Assembly: GCA_000181795.3 (NCBI GenBank)
Contig: CM012953.1
Span: 584,267-648,266 of the forward strand
Origin: Trichinella spiralis
Lineage: Eukaryota; Nematoda; Enoplea; Trichinellida; Trichinellidae
Direction of reading: 5' to 3'
DNA length: 64,000 bases
The position numbers and the translations under genes are program-made. This document shows positions 12,537-24,369 of the stretch, piece by piece. Numbering within the stretch: the first letter of the stretch is position 1; every line of letters starts with the position of its first letter. A model generated the notes under the pieces. It was given only the letters and a program-made list of their open reading frames with translations. It was not told the DNA's origin and made no database searches.

Positions 12537-13367
12537 ATGACTCAAAATCGACTGGATTTTGCGTTAGATTTGATGCGCCGTTTGCCGCCACAAAAATGCG
12601 AGGGCTTTCTTGGTTGTTTGATTGAGCTCGTTCCAGATATGTGCGGTGAACTGTTGTCCAACGTTGATCAGCCGCTGAAGGTGGCTACAGATTCTACTTG
12701 CGGCAAGCAGTTTCTTCTCTCTGATTACAATCGTGATGGTGACTCATATCGTAGTCCGTGGTCGAATCAGTACTTTCCGGCTTTTGAAGATGGCAGTGTT
12801 CCAATAGATCGTTTGCGTAAAATTGAAATTGATGCGAATCATGCAATTGAACAGTACAAAGACATGTATTTTGATAGCGGTGTTAGTTCAGTTTACGCAT
12901 GGGACTTGGAGCACAGTTTTGCCTGTGCTATTTTGATTAAAAAAGACGGTGATGCAAAGAAAATGGCCAATGGTTCTTGGGATTCAATTCATATTATTGA
13001 AGTTCAAGAAAAGTCAAGTGGGCGATCTGCCCACTACAAGCTAACCTCGACGATTATGTTGTGGCTTCTTACCGAATCATCAGGTAGGCCGAAAATAGAT
13101 CTCAGTGGTTCTCTAACTCGTCAGTCGGAAAGTGATGCGCCATTAATTGATTCGTATTCTCATGTAATAAATATGGGGAAAATGATTGAGGAAATGGAAA
13201 ATAAAATGCGTGGCTCTTTGAACACTATTTATTTTGGCAAAACGTATGATATCATTAGCTGTTTGAGATCAATGGAAACGAAACAAGAACGCGACGAACA
13301 AGCTCAACTACAGCAAGAGCTTGCCCGCGCAATTCATTGCAGACAAGATTCATTTAAAAAGGAATAA
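12537..13367 (+). CDS. cpb: F-actin-capping protein subunit beta
   Basis: A single-exon gene of 276 residues; vertebrate CAPZB has about 272-277. It forms the heterodimer with the alpha subunit that caps actin barbed ends in sarcomeres and in the cell cortex. Family blocks are plain: LDFALDLMRRLPP at the start, DQPLKVATD, DYNRDGDSYRSPWSN, GVSSVYAWDLEHSFACAILI, IIEVQEKSSGR, HYKLTSTIMLWL, LSGSLTRQ, and STIYFGKT-like NTIYFGKTYDI before the C-terminal tentacle helix rich in Gln and Glu. The ATG is the family start (M-x-x-x-x-LD). It follows a polypyrimidine/AG 3' splice site by about 17 bases. A poly(A) signal lies at 13732-13737. The lack of introns is notable beside the intron-rich neighbours. 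Identification is secure. Confidence 0.96.
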   Translation: MTQNRLDFALDLMRRLPPQKCEGFLGCLIELVPDMCGELLSNVDQPLKVATDSTCGKQFLLSDYNRDGDSYRSPWSNQYFPAFEDGSVPIDRLRKIEIDANHAIEQYKDMYFDSGVSSVYAWDLEHSFACAILIKKDGDAKKMANGSWDSIHIIEVQEKSSGRSAHYKLTSTIMLWLLTESSGRPKIDLSGSLTRQSESDAPLIDSYSHVINMGKMIEEMENKMRGSLNTIYFGKTYDIISCLRSMETKQERDEQAQLQQELARAIHCRQDSFKKE

Positions 13368-13731
13368 TTTTAAATGCTGTTTTTTCACTGTTTTTCCTTT
13401 TTTACTTCTCTTTTCCTGTTCAACGTTATGCTTTTGTGAGTAATCTCTCTCTCGAAATTTATGCTTTTCATTCAATATTCAGTTGAATTTTTTATATTCT
13501 TGGAAACTGAAAAAAGCGAATATTGATTACTTGATTGCGAACAGAATTGGACCACGTTAAGTGGTGTATTTAATGATTTTTTACAGTCTGCTTACAGTAT
13601 AGTAAGTTTTTCAGTGGTATTTTCAGAGTATAGAAAGTATCAAGAGAATGACATTTGTCATTTGTTGTGAAGTTTTTGAAATGGCTGGTAGATCAGATCA
13701 GATCCGAATTCTTTAACTATGAATTGCAATG

Positions 13732-13737
13732 AATAAA
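13732..13737 (+). terminator. AATAAA poly(A) signal of capping protein beta
   Basis: First AATAAA hexamer downstream of the stop at 13367, implying a 3' UTR of about 380 bases. No transcript evidence. Confidence 0.4.
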
Positions 13738-15076
13738 GTTTGCTAACTTTAAAATTGATTTTTTTTGAAAACATGTCAATTTTACTAAGGAATGGTTTTG
13801 GTAATTTAGTATGTATGAAACGTGTTAAATATTTTAAAAAAGAATGCTTATTTATGCCAGTTGGTGTTTTTAATAATAGCTCGTGTGAGCATGCTGTTGT
13901 GAGTTATTTACATAAAACTGCTTTAAAAGGTGCGGTTTTAATGCATTTTTACAGTTTATTAAACAGTTGTTCTAAGAAGCCCAATTTTGAATAATCATGG
14001 GCATAAATAAGCAAGCCTATGTGTAATTTTTTAAAATTTGTGCTTGTCTTTGTTATATATACATATTTTTTCAGGCTTAAAATAGAAGCAATGGTGAAAT
14101 TGAAAAATGTTTCACTAAAATGGCCAAGCAGTGCTCCAATTCGCTCAAAAATGCAATTATTTTATTTTGAGAAATGATAAAAAATTGTTTGCATAAAATT
14201 TTAACATATTTTTAAATAAAATTTTAATTATTAAGTTATACGATGATTGAAAATGCTTACATTCCAACAGCAAAAAATATAAATGTACTTAATTTAAATG
14301 ATTTTGCCTGCTTTTCTTTTTTTTCAAATACCGTATGCTTAGCGTTGTTCATCAACTCTGATACGTCGATTTTGACTTTTGAATAATTTCATGAAAGAAA
14401 CCTTTAATTTTGAGTTGTTTTGGAATATTTTTGGTAAATATATAATTTGCCATATTGTGACTGCTTTAGGAAATGCTTTTTTGTTAAGTTCATTATTTTC
14501 TGAACGTGTTAAACTTGTCATTTAATGATGTCAATGCCATTTGCTTTTCATTTTTGAATGCTTGTTTATGTAGACCGATTAAAACATTTTAATTATTATT
14601 TTATTTTGAAAAATGGTAACTCAAACTGCTTGTTTATAACTGGGTAGTGAATTTTTAAGAATTTCAAAAGTATTAAATACTCGTTTTATGCATTTCCTTT
14701 TCATTTCCTTGTGTTATTTCCTGGTTCAAGTTGCGTATAATGAATTACTAAAAGTTGATCGCAGTTTAAGCATTTCGAACACCAAACACTAATTGAAGAA
14801 GTGAAAATTCAAGAAAGCAAGTGCAATTTTATTCAGTGATGAATTATTTTTATTCTGCATGTTTATAATTTTTTATTCCATTTTGAAACTGAAGCCTTTA
14901 TAAACAAATCAAAAGAAAGCTTTAATTGTTAAAAAAGGGAAATTGTCTAAAAAATGTTATTAATTATATATTATTTTTTCTAACTTTTATTGACAGAAAA
15001 GCATGCAGTTTTATTTTTTTACCTCTAATGGCGAAAAATGTTTATTTAGGGCGTATTTTTCTTTCAAATTTGTGTA
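13738..15076. other. AT-rich intergenic region
   Basis: Frames are short and built of low-complexity AT-rich codons on both strands. I see no gene here between the capping protein and the Cdh1 start at 15077. Confidence 0.5.
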
Positions 15077-17017
15077 ATGTCCGGTAATGATTATGGAAAA
15101 CGCTTTCTTCGACTTCACAACGCTGGGGTTTCTCGTCCAACCTCTACGAAAGTAAGTCTGTTGTTTATTGTAATTCAAAATTAAACAAGATGAAACTTAA
15201 CGAATATATACGACTGAATATTTATATTAATGATATTGATAGTGCTGTTGAAATCTCGAACATATTAAATTAAGCAAGTTAAGGCCTTGGCTGAGAATTT
15301 TATTTTTTCAAAACTTTGTTTCAAACATCAGTTATTATACCATATATTTATTTAAAGATGTATGTAAAATAGGAATTATTTTGTATTTTAATAATGAAAT
15401 TTATTTTTTACAAATCATAAATCTGATATATTTTATTATTCGTGAAATTTGATGTACATTAATTTGTGAATCAGCATGTATTATACTCGTTTTAACCTTG
15501 ACCCGTTTGGTGTATTTATAGGGGATGTTTATTGAAATGAATTCAATGATTAATTGGTTGGTTTGGATTAATTCCTTTATCACGTATAATAATATTTGAA
15601 GATAAAATGAAAAAGCACTAGTGCATAAAATTTATTTCATTGTTTTTCTACAATTTAGAGGTCGTTGTTCCGTGATTCGAAAACACCGCCAAACGAGGGT
15701 GACCGTTTCATACCACTTCACGAACCAAGTATCTGGCAGTCCGGAGTTCACCACTGTAACTTGGGCAGGACTTGTCAGCAGGATCCGACCATTAGCGACT
15801 TGAACGAAGATGTGGATGTGTACAGGGCATTGGTCAGTAACGAACTGTTCGACACTGCCATTGACGATTTGCAAGATTTGTCGCCGAACACGAAGGTACG
15901 TCGTCTGTTCGAATATTCCAAACAGACGACCAGTCCGTCGAACATGAGGCGTGCTGCGGCGGAATCGACTTGTCCGTTGACAATATCCCCACTCAGTCCG
16001 CTGAGTCAGAGGCTGTTGGTCAGGCCTCGGCGTTCGGAGCGCAAGATTTACAGGACGCCGTACAAGATATTGGACGCCCCGGAGTTGCAGGACGACTTCT
16101 ACCTTAATTTGGTCGATTGGTCCAAGGAGAACGTGTTGGCCGTTGGTCTCGGCTCGAGCGTCTACTTGTGGTGCGCCAGAAATGGCCAAGTGACCAAACT
16201 GTGCGATATGGTGCCTCATACGGATATAGTAACCGCGGTCAGTTGGGCCGCGGACGGCCGGACGTTGGCCGTCGGTACGCAGCGCGGCTCGTGTCAGATT
16301 TGGGACGCCAACGCTCAGCTGGACCGGCAGAACTTCTTTGGTCACTTGTCCAGGATCGGCTGCTTGGCTTGGAACGGCGACACGGTCACGTCCGGCAGCC
16401 GGGACCGGCAGATTGTGGTACGCGACTTGAGGGCGTCGGGCGCGCACCAGGAGCGCCGGCTGCTCGGCCACAGGCAGGAGGTGTGCGGTTTGAAATGGTC
16501 GCCCGACTACGAGTACATGGCTTCGGGCGGGAACGACAATCAGCTGATGATCTGGACACTGGCCAGCGACAAGCCAATCCAGGTGAATCGGCAACACTGC
16601 GCGGCGGTCAAAGCGATCGCCTGGTCGCCGCATCATCCCGGCCTGCTGGTGTCCGGTGGTGGCACGGCCGATCGGTGTTTGAAATTTTGGAACACACTGA
16701 CTGGTCAGCCGGTGCGCAGCGTCGATACGGGATCCCAAGTTTGCAACGTGCTTTGGTCACGTCACTCGGACGAGTTGGTCAGCACGCACGGATATTCGCA
16801 AAATCAGATTCTCGTCTGGAAATATCCGACCCTGGACCGCCTGGTCAAGCTGGTTGGTCACTCGTCACGCGTGCTCTATCTGTCCATGTCACCAGACGGT
16901 GAGTCGATTGTTACCGGTGCCGGCGACGAGACGCTACGTTTTTGGAGGGTTTTTGAAAAAGACAGCCAAACTCGTGGTCACTTGTCGCCATTGGCTACAC
17001 ACTCTGCAATGAGATAG
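15077..17017 (+). CDS. fzr-1: Cdh1/Fizzy-related protein, APC/C activator (2 exons)
   Basis: Exon 1 (15077-15151) encodes MSGNDYGKRFLRL... and ends AAA|GTAAGT; exon 2 (15659-17017) begins after TTTAG in phase 0. Together 477 residues, against about 495 in human FZR1. The protein recruits substrates such as cyclins to the anaphase-promoting complex in late mitosis and G1. The C-box DRFIP sits at residues 40-44, followed by a Ser/Pro-rich linker, then seven WD40 repeats opening with LDAPELQDDFYLNLVDWS and including SGSRDRQIVVRD, GHRQEVCGLKWSPD, SGGGTADRCLKFWNTLTGQP and THGYSQNQILVWKYP. The usual C-terminal Ile-Arg dipeptide is Met-Arg here. The coding sequence is much richer in GC than its surroundings, enough to leave a long open frame on the opposite strand. 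AATAAA at 17057-17062. Confidence 0.96.
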
Positions 17018-17056
17018 AATATTCACGCCTGAGTTGTGTGTTATTTTTTGAAAAAA

Positions 17057-17062
17057 AATAAA
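17057..17062 (+). terminator. AATAAA poly(A) signal of Cdh1
   Basis: The hexamer lies 40 bases after the stop codon in an A-rich run, giving a very short 3' UTR. Confidence 0.5.
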
Positions 17063-17189
17063 AGTATGTAATTAGTTTTTTTCCTTTCTTTTATAATTGC
17101 TACAAATTGCAATTTTGTTCATGTTATCATTTTTGTTTATTCCTAGTTACTTACTGTTGATGTGACTATTATTGCTATCGGTGCTCTTG

Positions 17190-17245
17190 TTATTGTTGTT
17201 GTTGTTGATATTATTATTGTTATTATTATTATTGTTGTTGTTGTT
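17190..17245. repeat. TTG/TTA trinucleotide repeat
   Basis: Interrupted run of GTT, ATT and TTA triplets, in the intergenic region between Cdh1 and the cystatin gene. Confidence 0.8.
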
Positions 17246-19025
17246 TATTATGTAGAAATTCGGATGCTTTTATTTGCTGATGTTCTTAAATCATTTCTTT
17301 TCTATATGTTCGATAATAATTATTGACAAGATCGATTTATTTTAAGGTAAGCTGAAGAAAATTTTTTTTTAATTTGACATCATATAATGCGATGCAGTTT
17401 ATATTTAGAGCTGCTTTACAAATGTAGTCAGGTGCCGCTGTTAGTTGTTCATTCTTAGCTGCTTGCCATGTTGAAGCCAAAACGGTGTATTATTAATTCG
17501 TTAAGCTTCAATTCATTCAACTCAGAATACTACAAAACAACACTTCCAAACGAAAACAGCGTCTTTTGTTAAATGTATGAATTTTTTTGATGGTAAGAAC
17601 TTTTTATTGTTTGTTAAACTAGGTAACTGTCTGTTTTATACAAATATTGTAATTTTTTCATTTCGATGCACTGAAAAAGGCGCGCATCACTATTCAAAGT
17701 GATTATGTAAACTTTGAATGAATGTTATAATAATTTCAAAATGTAAAATATTTTAATTTAAGCTATGAGCGCGCCATTTATAAACTGGAAATTTTCTGTA
17801 GTTGTTGTAGACGCTTGATTGGGAAAAAAGTTTCGAAAATTTTTGTTGAAAAGCAACGAACGCAAACGCTCAATAGAGGAGCCATCAGCTGCGGTATATA
17901 CATTATGCATATATGCATAAGATGAAATTAGCTGTGGACAAATTTTTCAATCAGAATACTTTCAAACGACTGGTGAAAAACTTTGTAAATATTTCCTTCT
18001 CAGTTAATAATATTTAACCATTGCCCGGTTGCTTCAGCCCACTTATGGTAAACTTGTGTCATAATATTTCTTATAAGTCACTATTTTTTTTTACCAAAGT
18101 TGTTGTTCAATTGCTGATGAATAACGTTCACAAAAGATGCCGGTTTTAATTTTGCCTACTAATTCGTTTTTACTAACTTCTCCTGGTTGTTACTTTCGAT
18201 TCACTGTCGAATTTTTGCTTTAAAAATCATCTTATTTTGTTTTTGTTTGTTGGTAAAATTCCCTTTTCATTGATTAGCACCATCACTTTATGCTTTATTA
18301 ATAGTAAATGTTTTGCTTACCATAAAAATCTTGAAGAAGTATTTCAGCATTTCCTGCAATGAATCTTCAACATCTTGCAATAAACTATTTTTAACAGCAG
18401 GATGTTATTTTTTGAAAAAAATTATGCTATTTATTAATTTTGTTGGTTGACTGAACACTTTGCTGACTGTACTGTACTGATTGATTGGAGTCAACAGATT
18501 GGTTAACTGCACATTGGTTCCATTTGAATTGTAAGTATAATTTCAGGTCTATGTCATAAATTGTAAGCATATCAGGACGCGTTGTCGATACTTTTCACCA
18601 AGATGCCGCAGGAACCGTAAATCTACTGACTTATACTACTTATAAACTATAAGTGTAACTTAAAGTTATAAAAGTGAAAAAAAAACAATAATTTATATCC
18701 ATTTTTCTTGTACATAAGTGTAATAAATGCGTTTTTTAAAACAAAACAGTATGACAGTCAGGTTTAGTATACTGTATTTAACGCGAGGTGGAAGCTAAGC
18801 TGCAATTAAGTTTCCCTAACATGCTGTTGCGTTAAATCTGTCAATCTGTGCATCTGCTATAATGCTCATAGCTGTGGCGACCTATTGCTGAGATAACTAA
18901 TCTCGATCAGCAAAGCAACGGTACAAAATAGCCAAGTTCTTCTGCAAAACAACAAAATGCTATACACACAGCATGCGGGGTAAGGAAAATAAGCGTGCAC
19001 TCGCACACGAATTGAATACTACTAG
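17246..19025. other. intergenic, nothing supported
   Basis: No exon with convincing flanking splice sites, no RNA gene and no transposase remnant recognised on either strand. Confidence 0.45.
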
Positions 19026-19211
19026 TCAAATCCTGCCACCCTCTTGCATGCAAGCCCAATGGTAACAACAGTGAGACTTGATTTTCGAATGCTTGCGCTG
19101 AGTACGAGTTGATTCGACACTGACAAGATTTTCCTCAAAAACAACCAGCAAATGAATCACCAGAAGTGATATCACGGCAAACAACTGGCGACAAACGGAG
19201 ATATTTGTCAT
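19026..19211 (-). CDS. possible small secreted peptide (weak)
   Basis: A 61-codon frame whose first 27 residues (MTNISVCRQLFAVISLLVIHL and on) resemble a signal peptide, followed by a short basic region and a CC...C cluster (SHCCYHWACM). It lies 340 bases downstream of the cystatin gene on the same strand. There is no family match, no intron evidence and no obvious promoter, so chance is a real alternative. I give no function. Confidence 0.2.
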   Translation of the reverse strand: MTNISVCRQLFAVISLLVIHLLVVFEENLVSVESTRTQRKHSKIKSHCCYHWACMQEGGRI

Positions 19212-19548
19212 TTCATTTTCTTTAAGCCATTGTTTTGACGATTGAAAAAAATTAATGTCATCATCTTATTTGTCACAGCCCTCCAAAAAAAGAGTCATCA
19301 TCAGGAAACACAAATCAGTAAGCAAGGAGAACTAGGTGGAGTGGAAATGTTAATTCAGAGCTTTCCTTTATACAATGAACATAACTGATTTATATTATAG
19401 AAATTATTTAAATACAAGTTAAGTATTGCTTCTATTAATCAGCAAAAAACTGTTATGAAGATTTTATTTGAAAAATTAAAATTACAAAATTGGTTTCTTT
19501 ATTTAAAGATGCGAAGTAATTGGTGTAATGTTATCTTTGCTTTGTGGT

Positions 19549-22500
19549 TTAACATTCAACAGTTGACTTGGTTGGATCGAAATATTTGTATTCAACGGAG
19601 CACACTTTCGAATCTCCAGAACCAGAACAGTTTTTATAAACATCCTCATAAGAATTGAATGCTTTCTAAAATAGCATCAGGCTGAATCTATTCATTCAAT
19701 TTCACGTCAACATGCACTTACCTCTTTAATATCGCATTCTGTTTCTTTCACTAAAACTTGAAAACGGGAAGAGATTCCCATATTAAAACCCTCTACAATT
19801 TTATCCAACAGAAGATATGTTCCGCTTGATTTCTTCTTATCTGATTCGAATATAGCTTGCTTTACTTCTTCTTTTATATGAACATTTGAATCAGTGTATT
19901 TTGTTGTTCCACCCAACATTTGGCTACGTTGTGATACAACCTGAAAGTAATATCAAACATCCATTAAAAAAATGTACAACTTTGAATAAAGTGAATGGAT
20001 TTTTTTTAGAAATTGCCTTTGTTATTATTCAACTAATACCAGGAGAGAAATTCAAAAAAAAGTATATTTAAAAAATCAGCGAAAATGCATATTTTATTAA
20101 ATAACTTCACTGAAAATTTTCTGAAAGTTATTTTTTACCATAAAATATAACGGTGACATATTTTTATAAAGTAGCAACTGACTTCAAAATTGTTCCTGTC
20201 AGATTCGAATATAGCCTGCTTTCTTACCTGTTCTTCTACATCATCACTTGAATCAAGATATATCGTTCTTCCATTCACCCTTTGGACACGTTGCGGTACA
20301 ATCTGAAAGTAATGTCAAGCATCCATAAAAAATATGTACAGCTATGAATGAAGTAAAAAGGATGAATTTTTGGAAAATGCCTTTGTTATCTGTAAACTAA
20401 TAAAAGGGGAGAAATTCCAAAAAAAATTACATTTGGAAAAATCTGTGAAAATGCACATTTTTATTAAACAACTTCATTTATAATTTTCTGAAAGTTGTTT
20501 TTTATTTTTTAATATAACTGTGAAATCTCTTTTGTGAAACAGCAATTTACTTTAAATTCCCAATTTCAAACCTAAGTTTTAACAGAGTGTTCCTTTTAAA
20601 ACTTAAAATTACATTTCATGAACGAATTTTCAGAGAACATCTAAAAATCATGCAAAACATGAAATAAAGAAAAGTATAATAAATCAGTTACTGAAAGTTA
20701 CTAATGAAGGTTGCTTTTATAATTTGCATTAAAATTCTGGTTTATTTTGATCCTTACTAATGGTTCTTCTACTTCTTCAAAACATTCGCTGACAGTTGCT
20801 GTTGAAGGAGTGCGATGTCTATATTCCAATGTACAGTGCTTCCGTGGGCCTTTACCGTGACAGTAATGTAGTACATCGTAATATGAAGAATACTAAAATT
20901 AAACAAGTCCATGAAAGCTAGTGAATCTTCATTTGGTAGAAGCGGCTTTAAAATTAAAAAAACATACTGCGGATGAAACTCGGCATTCAGTATCTTGTAT
21001 AACGACTTTCATGGTAGTAAGGATTCCCATGGTTGAACTTTCTTCAAGTTCTACGAGCTTGTGCAATACACCTGATTGTTCTTTCGAGTCTGATGAGAAT
21101 AATGCCTCCCGCGCTTTTGGCAACATGACAGGATCATTTCTACCATAGTGAGTTGTTTCACCAAGCATCTGCATCTTAAATTTTTCATAGCATATTTTAT
21201 AAAATCGTATGCAAAGTTTTAATTGTTAATTCTCAAAGGAATTTCAAATTGATACATGTACGTACATTTTCATTTTAAAATATAATTGTGACATATTTTT
21301 GTAAACTAACAATTGACTTTAAATTTGTTCCTATAAAATTTGAATAGAGCTTGCTTTACCTGTTCTTCTACATCAGCATTTGAATCAATATATACTGCTC
21401 TTCCACCTATCATTTTGACACGTTGCGGTATAATCTGAAAGTAATGTCAAGCATCCATAAAAAATATGTACAGCTTTGAATGAAGTAAAGAGAATAAATT
21501 TTTGGAAATTGTCTTTGTTATTTGTAAACTAATAAAAGTGGCAAAATTCCAAAAAAATATATTTGGAAAAATCAGTAAAAATGCAGATTTTCATTAAACA
21601 ACTTCATTTATAATTTTGTGAAAGTTATTTTTTATTTTTAAATATAACTGTGAAATCTCTTCTGTGAAACAGCAATTCACTTTAAATTCCAAATTTCAAA
21701 CCTAAGTTTTAACAGAATGTTCCTTTTAAAATTGAAAATCACATTTGATGAACAAATTTTCAGGGAATATCTCAAAATCGTGCAAAACATGGAATAAAAA
21801 AATTATATTAAATCAGTTACTGAAAGTTACTAATGACTATTACTTTTATAATTTGGATTAAAATTCTGGTTTATTTTGAATAAATGATATGAATCAAAAT
21901 TCTTACTAATGGCTCTTCTACTTCTTCGAAACATTTGCTGACAGTTGCTTTTGAAGGATTGCGATGGGTATATTCCATTGTACAATGCTTTCGTCGGCCT
22001 TCTCCTTGACAATTAACTAGTACATCGTAATATGATAAAAGCTGAAATTAAAAAATTCCATGAAAGCTAGTGAATCCTTATTTGTTAGAAGCGGCTTTAA
22101 AATTAAAGAAACGCACTGCGAATGAAACTGGGCAATCAGTATCTTGCATAACGACTTTCATGGTAGTAAGGATTCCCATGGTTGAACTTTCTTCAAGTTC
22201 TAAGAGTTTGTGAAATACACCTGATTCTTGTTTCAAGTCCGATGAAAATAATGCCTCATGCGCATTTCGCAACATGACAGGATCATTTCTACCATAGTGA
22301 GTTGTTTCGCCAAGTATCTGAATTTTAAATTTTTAAAGCATATTTTATAAACGCATAATGTAAGTAAAACTATGTATTGGCAGTACCAAAAATTGCATGT
22401 ATTCAAAACAGATAAAATACATACTTCATAACAAAGCCAAACATAAACTGCTTAATAAAAATATAAAATTTATTGCAAAGTTTTAAATGTTAATTCTCAA

Positions 22501-22761
22501 AAGAATTATTACAAATTGATACATGTATTTGCTATTCAAGAAGTTAACTATAGTAATTAAAATAATAATGGAATTTTTGCAATTTTTATAATCCTTAATG
22601 AATTAAATAAGTGACATCATTATCTTTACAAATATTAAACGGGAAAAGTTTGCACATGATTTCAATAATGCATATCTGAAGATTTCTTCCATAATTTAAA
22701 TTACCTGAGCTTCACCAACGGCAAAGAAAAGCACCACGAAAATACAGTGCATAAAACTCAT
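19549..22761 (-). CDS. secreted multi-cystatin-like domain protein (9 exons)
   Basis: Exons 22705-22761, 22117-22317, 21907-22041, 21360-21434, 20968-21168, 20758-20892, 20228-20302, 19722-19940, 19549-19665; all introns are phase 0, giving 404 residues. Exon 1 is a clean signal peptide (MSFMHCIFVVLFFAVGEAQ). Exons 2-3, 5-6 and 8-9 each encode a cystatin-like domain: an N-terminal helix part ending MKVVxQDTxC, then a part with YDVL, two paired cysteines and EY.....STV-C. Exons 4 and 7 are 25-residue linkers that resemble only the first third of a domain. The layout resembles the three-domain cystatin-like protein secreted by Trichinella spiralis muscle larvae (known from the literature; not searched). 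The loop that should read QxVxG reads SSTMG or GFNMG, so protease inhibition is doubtful. AATAAA on this strand at 19498-19503. Confidence 0.85.
20160..22420. repeat. tandem duplication of a 1.14-kb unit inside the cystatin gene
   Basis: About 20160-21290 and 21290-22420 match along exons and introns: exon 20968-21168 repeats 22117-22317, 20758-20892 repeats 21907-22041, 20228-20302 repeats 21360-21434. The introns also match closely, for example around 20540-20700 versus 21670-21830. The offsets are 1131-1149 bases. Close intron identity points to a recent event or to gene conversion. Confidence 0.85.
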
Positions 22762-24369
22762 TTTTTGAATGGAGATATTCCTATTTTGAAGTGATTTTAT
22801 TTCCAAGTATCGCACAATTATATACTTGCATTTGTTTACAAAAGAAATGACACGTTCATGCACATATATTTGAATGTTTTCTTAATCATGTTTATTATAA
22901 GTATTTTTCATGATATCACTTGTGATTTTTTCAATCATATGTGTTTTTCACTCCTGTATAATTATTTATTTTCGTTTCGTGTTTATTTGGAATGTTTGCA
23001 TTTATAGAGTTCACTTATGCTTAAATGCGCTTGTGTGCTTACGCGGAATGCCTTTAATTGTTTTCCTTTATAATATTCATCTCTTATCTATGACTTGTTA
23101 TTGAAAAATTTTATAATGACACAAAAAATATTTTATCATGTTGCAATTTTCAGAGAAATATTTTATTATCTTTATAAATCTGGAAAGCGATCATTATTTA
23201 ATTATTACATTTTTTGCATTTCTAGTGGTATTACACTAATAGTTAAACTTTTTTGTAACAAAAGTTTTATTTGAAGTTGTTTTTTAGGCCTGTTGTACAG
23301 TTTACTTGTAAAAAATTTAGTTATTTTTATTTTGTAAGTGTAATTTTCTTAAATCTGAATTATATTTTCTTCACACAACACGAAATGGCAGATTTTTTTC
23401 ATAGGGATTGTATTACAGTTTTATGCTTCGTGCGTATTACAAGTTTCTCCTTCAAAAATTTTGTAGTGCAAAATTTGCATTTGCTGTACTTTGTAAATAC
23501 TCCACTTTTTGATGCATTGAAGATATGTCAACTGTTCGTAAAGACAAATTTTTATCTATACGTTAATTTCATTTGTAAGATATTAAAAGCAATTCAGTGT
23601 GAAAAACATTCATATTTTTTTAATAAATATTACATAAATATAAATCAATACCACATAAACGTAAACATTGCTACTAAGGATGATGCACATAGAAATAACG
23701 TATGCATAAGAGAAAAGCAGCATTCATTTTTGTATGTCTAACAATCTTCATAAAAATGCAGTTGCCATTAAATTTAATCTAATGTGAAACGTCTGCTTGA
23801 AAAGTAGTAAAAACGTGCGGTTGGATTCATGCTATCATCAGAATATTACGCACTTACTGTTAAGAGCATGCAACGTTAGTCAAATCAATATGACCATAGT
23901 CATTCATATGTTTATATGGCCAAAATATAACCAAACCGGAAGCGCTCATAATGCTATTGTATTTTAAGATTCACAATAGCCAAGTGCTTCCTGGAATCTA
24001 GAGATACCAGAATTAAAATGTTGCATGCTCGCGTGCAAGAAATAATTCTGTTGGATGCTTATAGTAAAACCCTCGAATAATATGGTCTAGACATGATCAA
24101 CCAACCGTTGATAGCTTATTTTAAATTAAAACAACTAATTGAAAAGTAAGACATTCGTTTATTAGTTTAATAACAGAAATAAGAATGCATCAACGAAAAT
24201 ATTTTCTGATGAGCATTTTAAAAATTGATATTTTACTGAGATATTTTATAATTACATATTTCATTTCATCGTAAATAATAATTACTTATAAGCTGCAATT
24301 TGATGCTAGGTCACGCAAACAAAGTTCTAACACCAACATCCATAATTTTGTTCCATATTTTAACGTAAA
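22762..24369. other. intergenic between cystatin and receptor copy 2
   Basis: Contains the cystatin gene's upstream region and the 5' flank of the second receptor. A 156-codon open frame on the plus strand at 23271-23741 is AT-driven, with heavy Phe/Tyr/Asn content and no domain; I do not call it. No RNA gene seen. Confidence 0.45.

Noticed and set aside
15632-16738. Long open frame (368 codons) antisense to Cdh1
   Set aside because: It is the complement of a GC-rich WD40 coding exon; residues are Arg/Gln/Pro-rich with no domain, and the sense frame is certain.
23271-23741. 156-codon plus-strand frame
   Set aside because: Strong Phe/Tyr/Asn/Lys bias expected from AT-rich DNA, no domain, no splice context, no homology to its neighbours.
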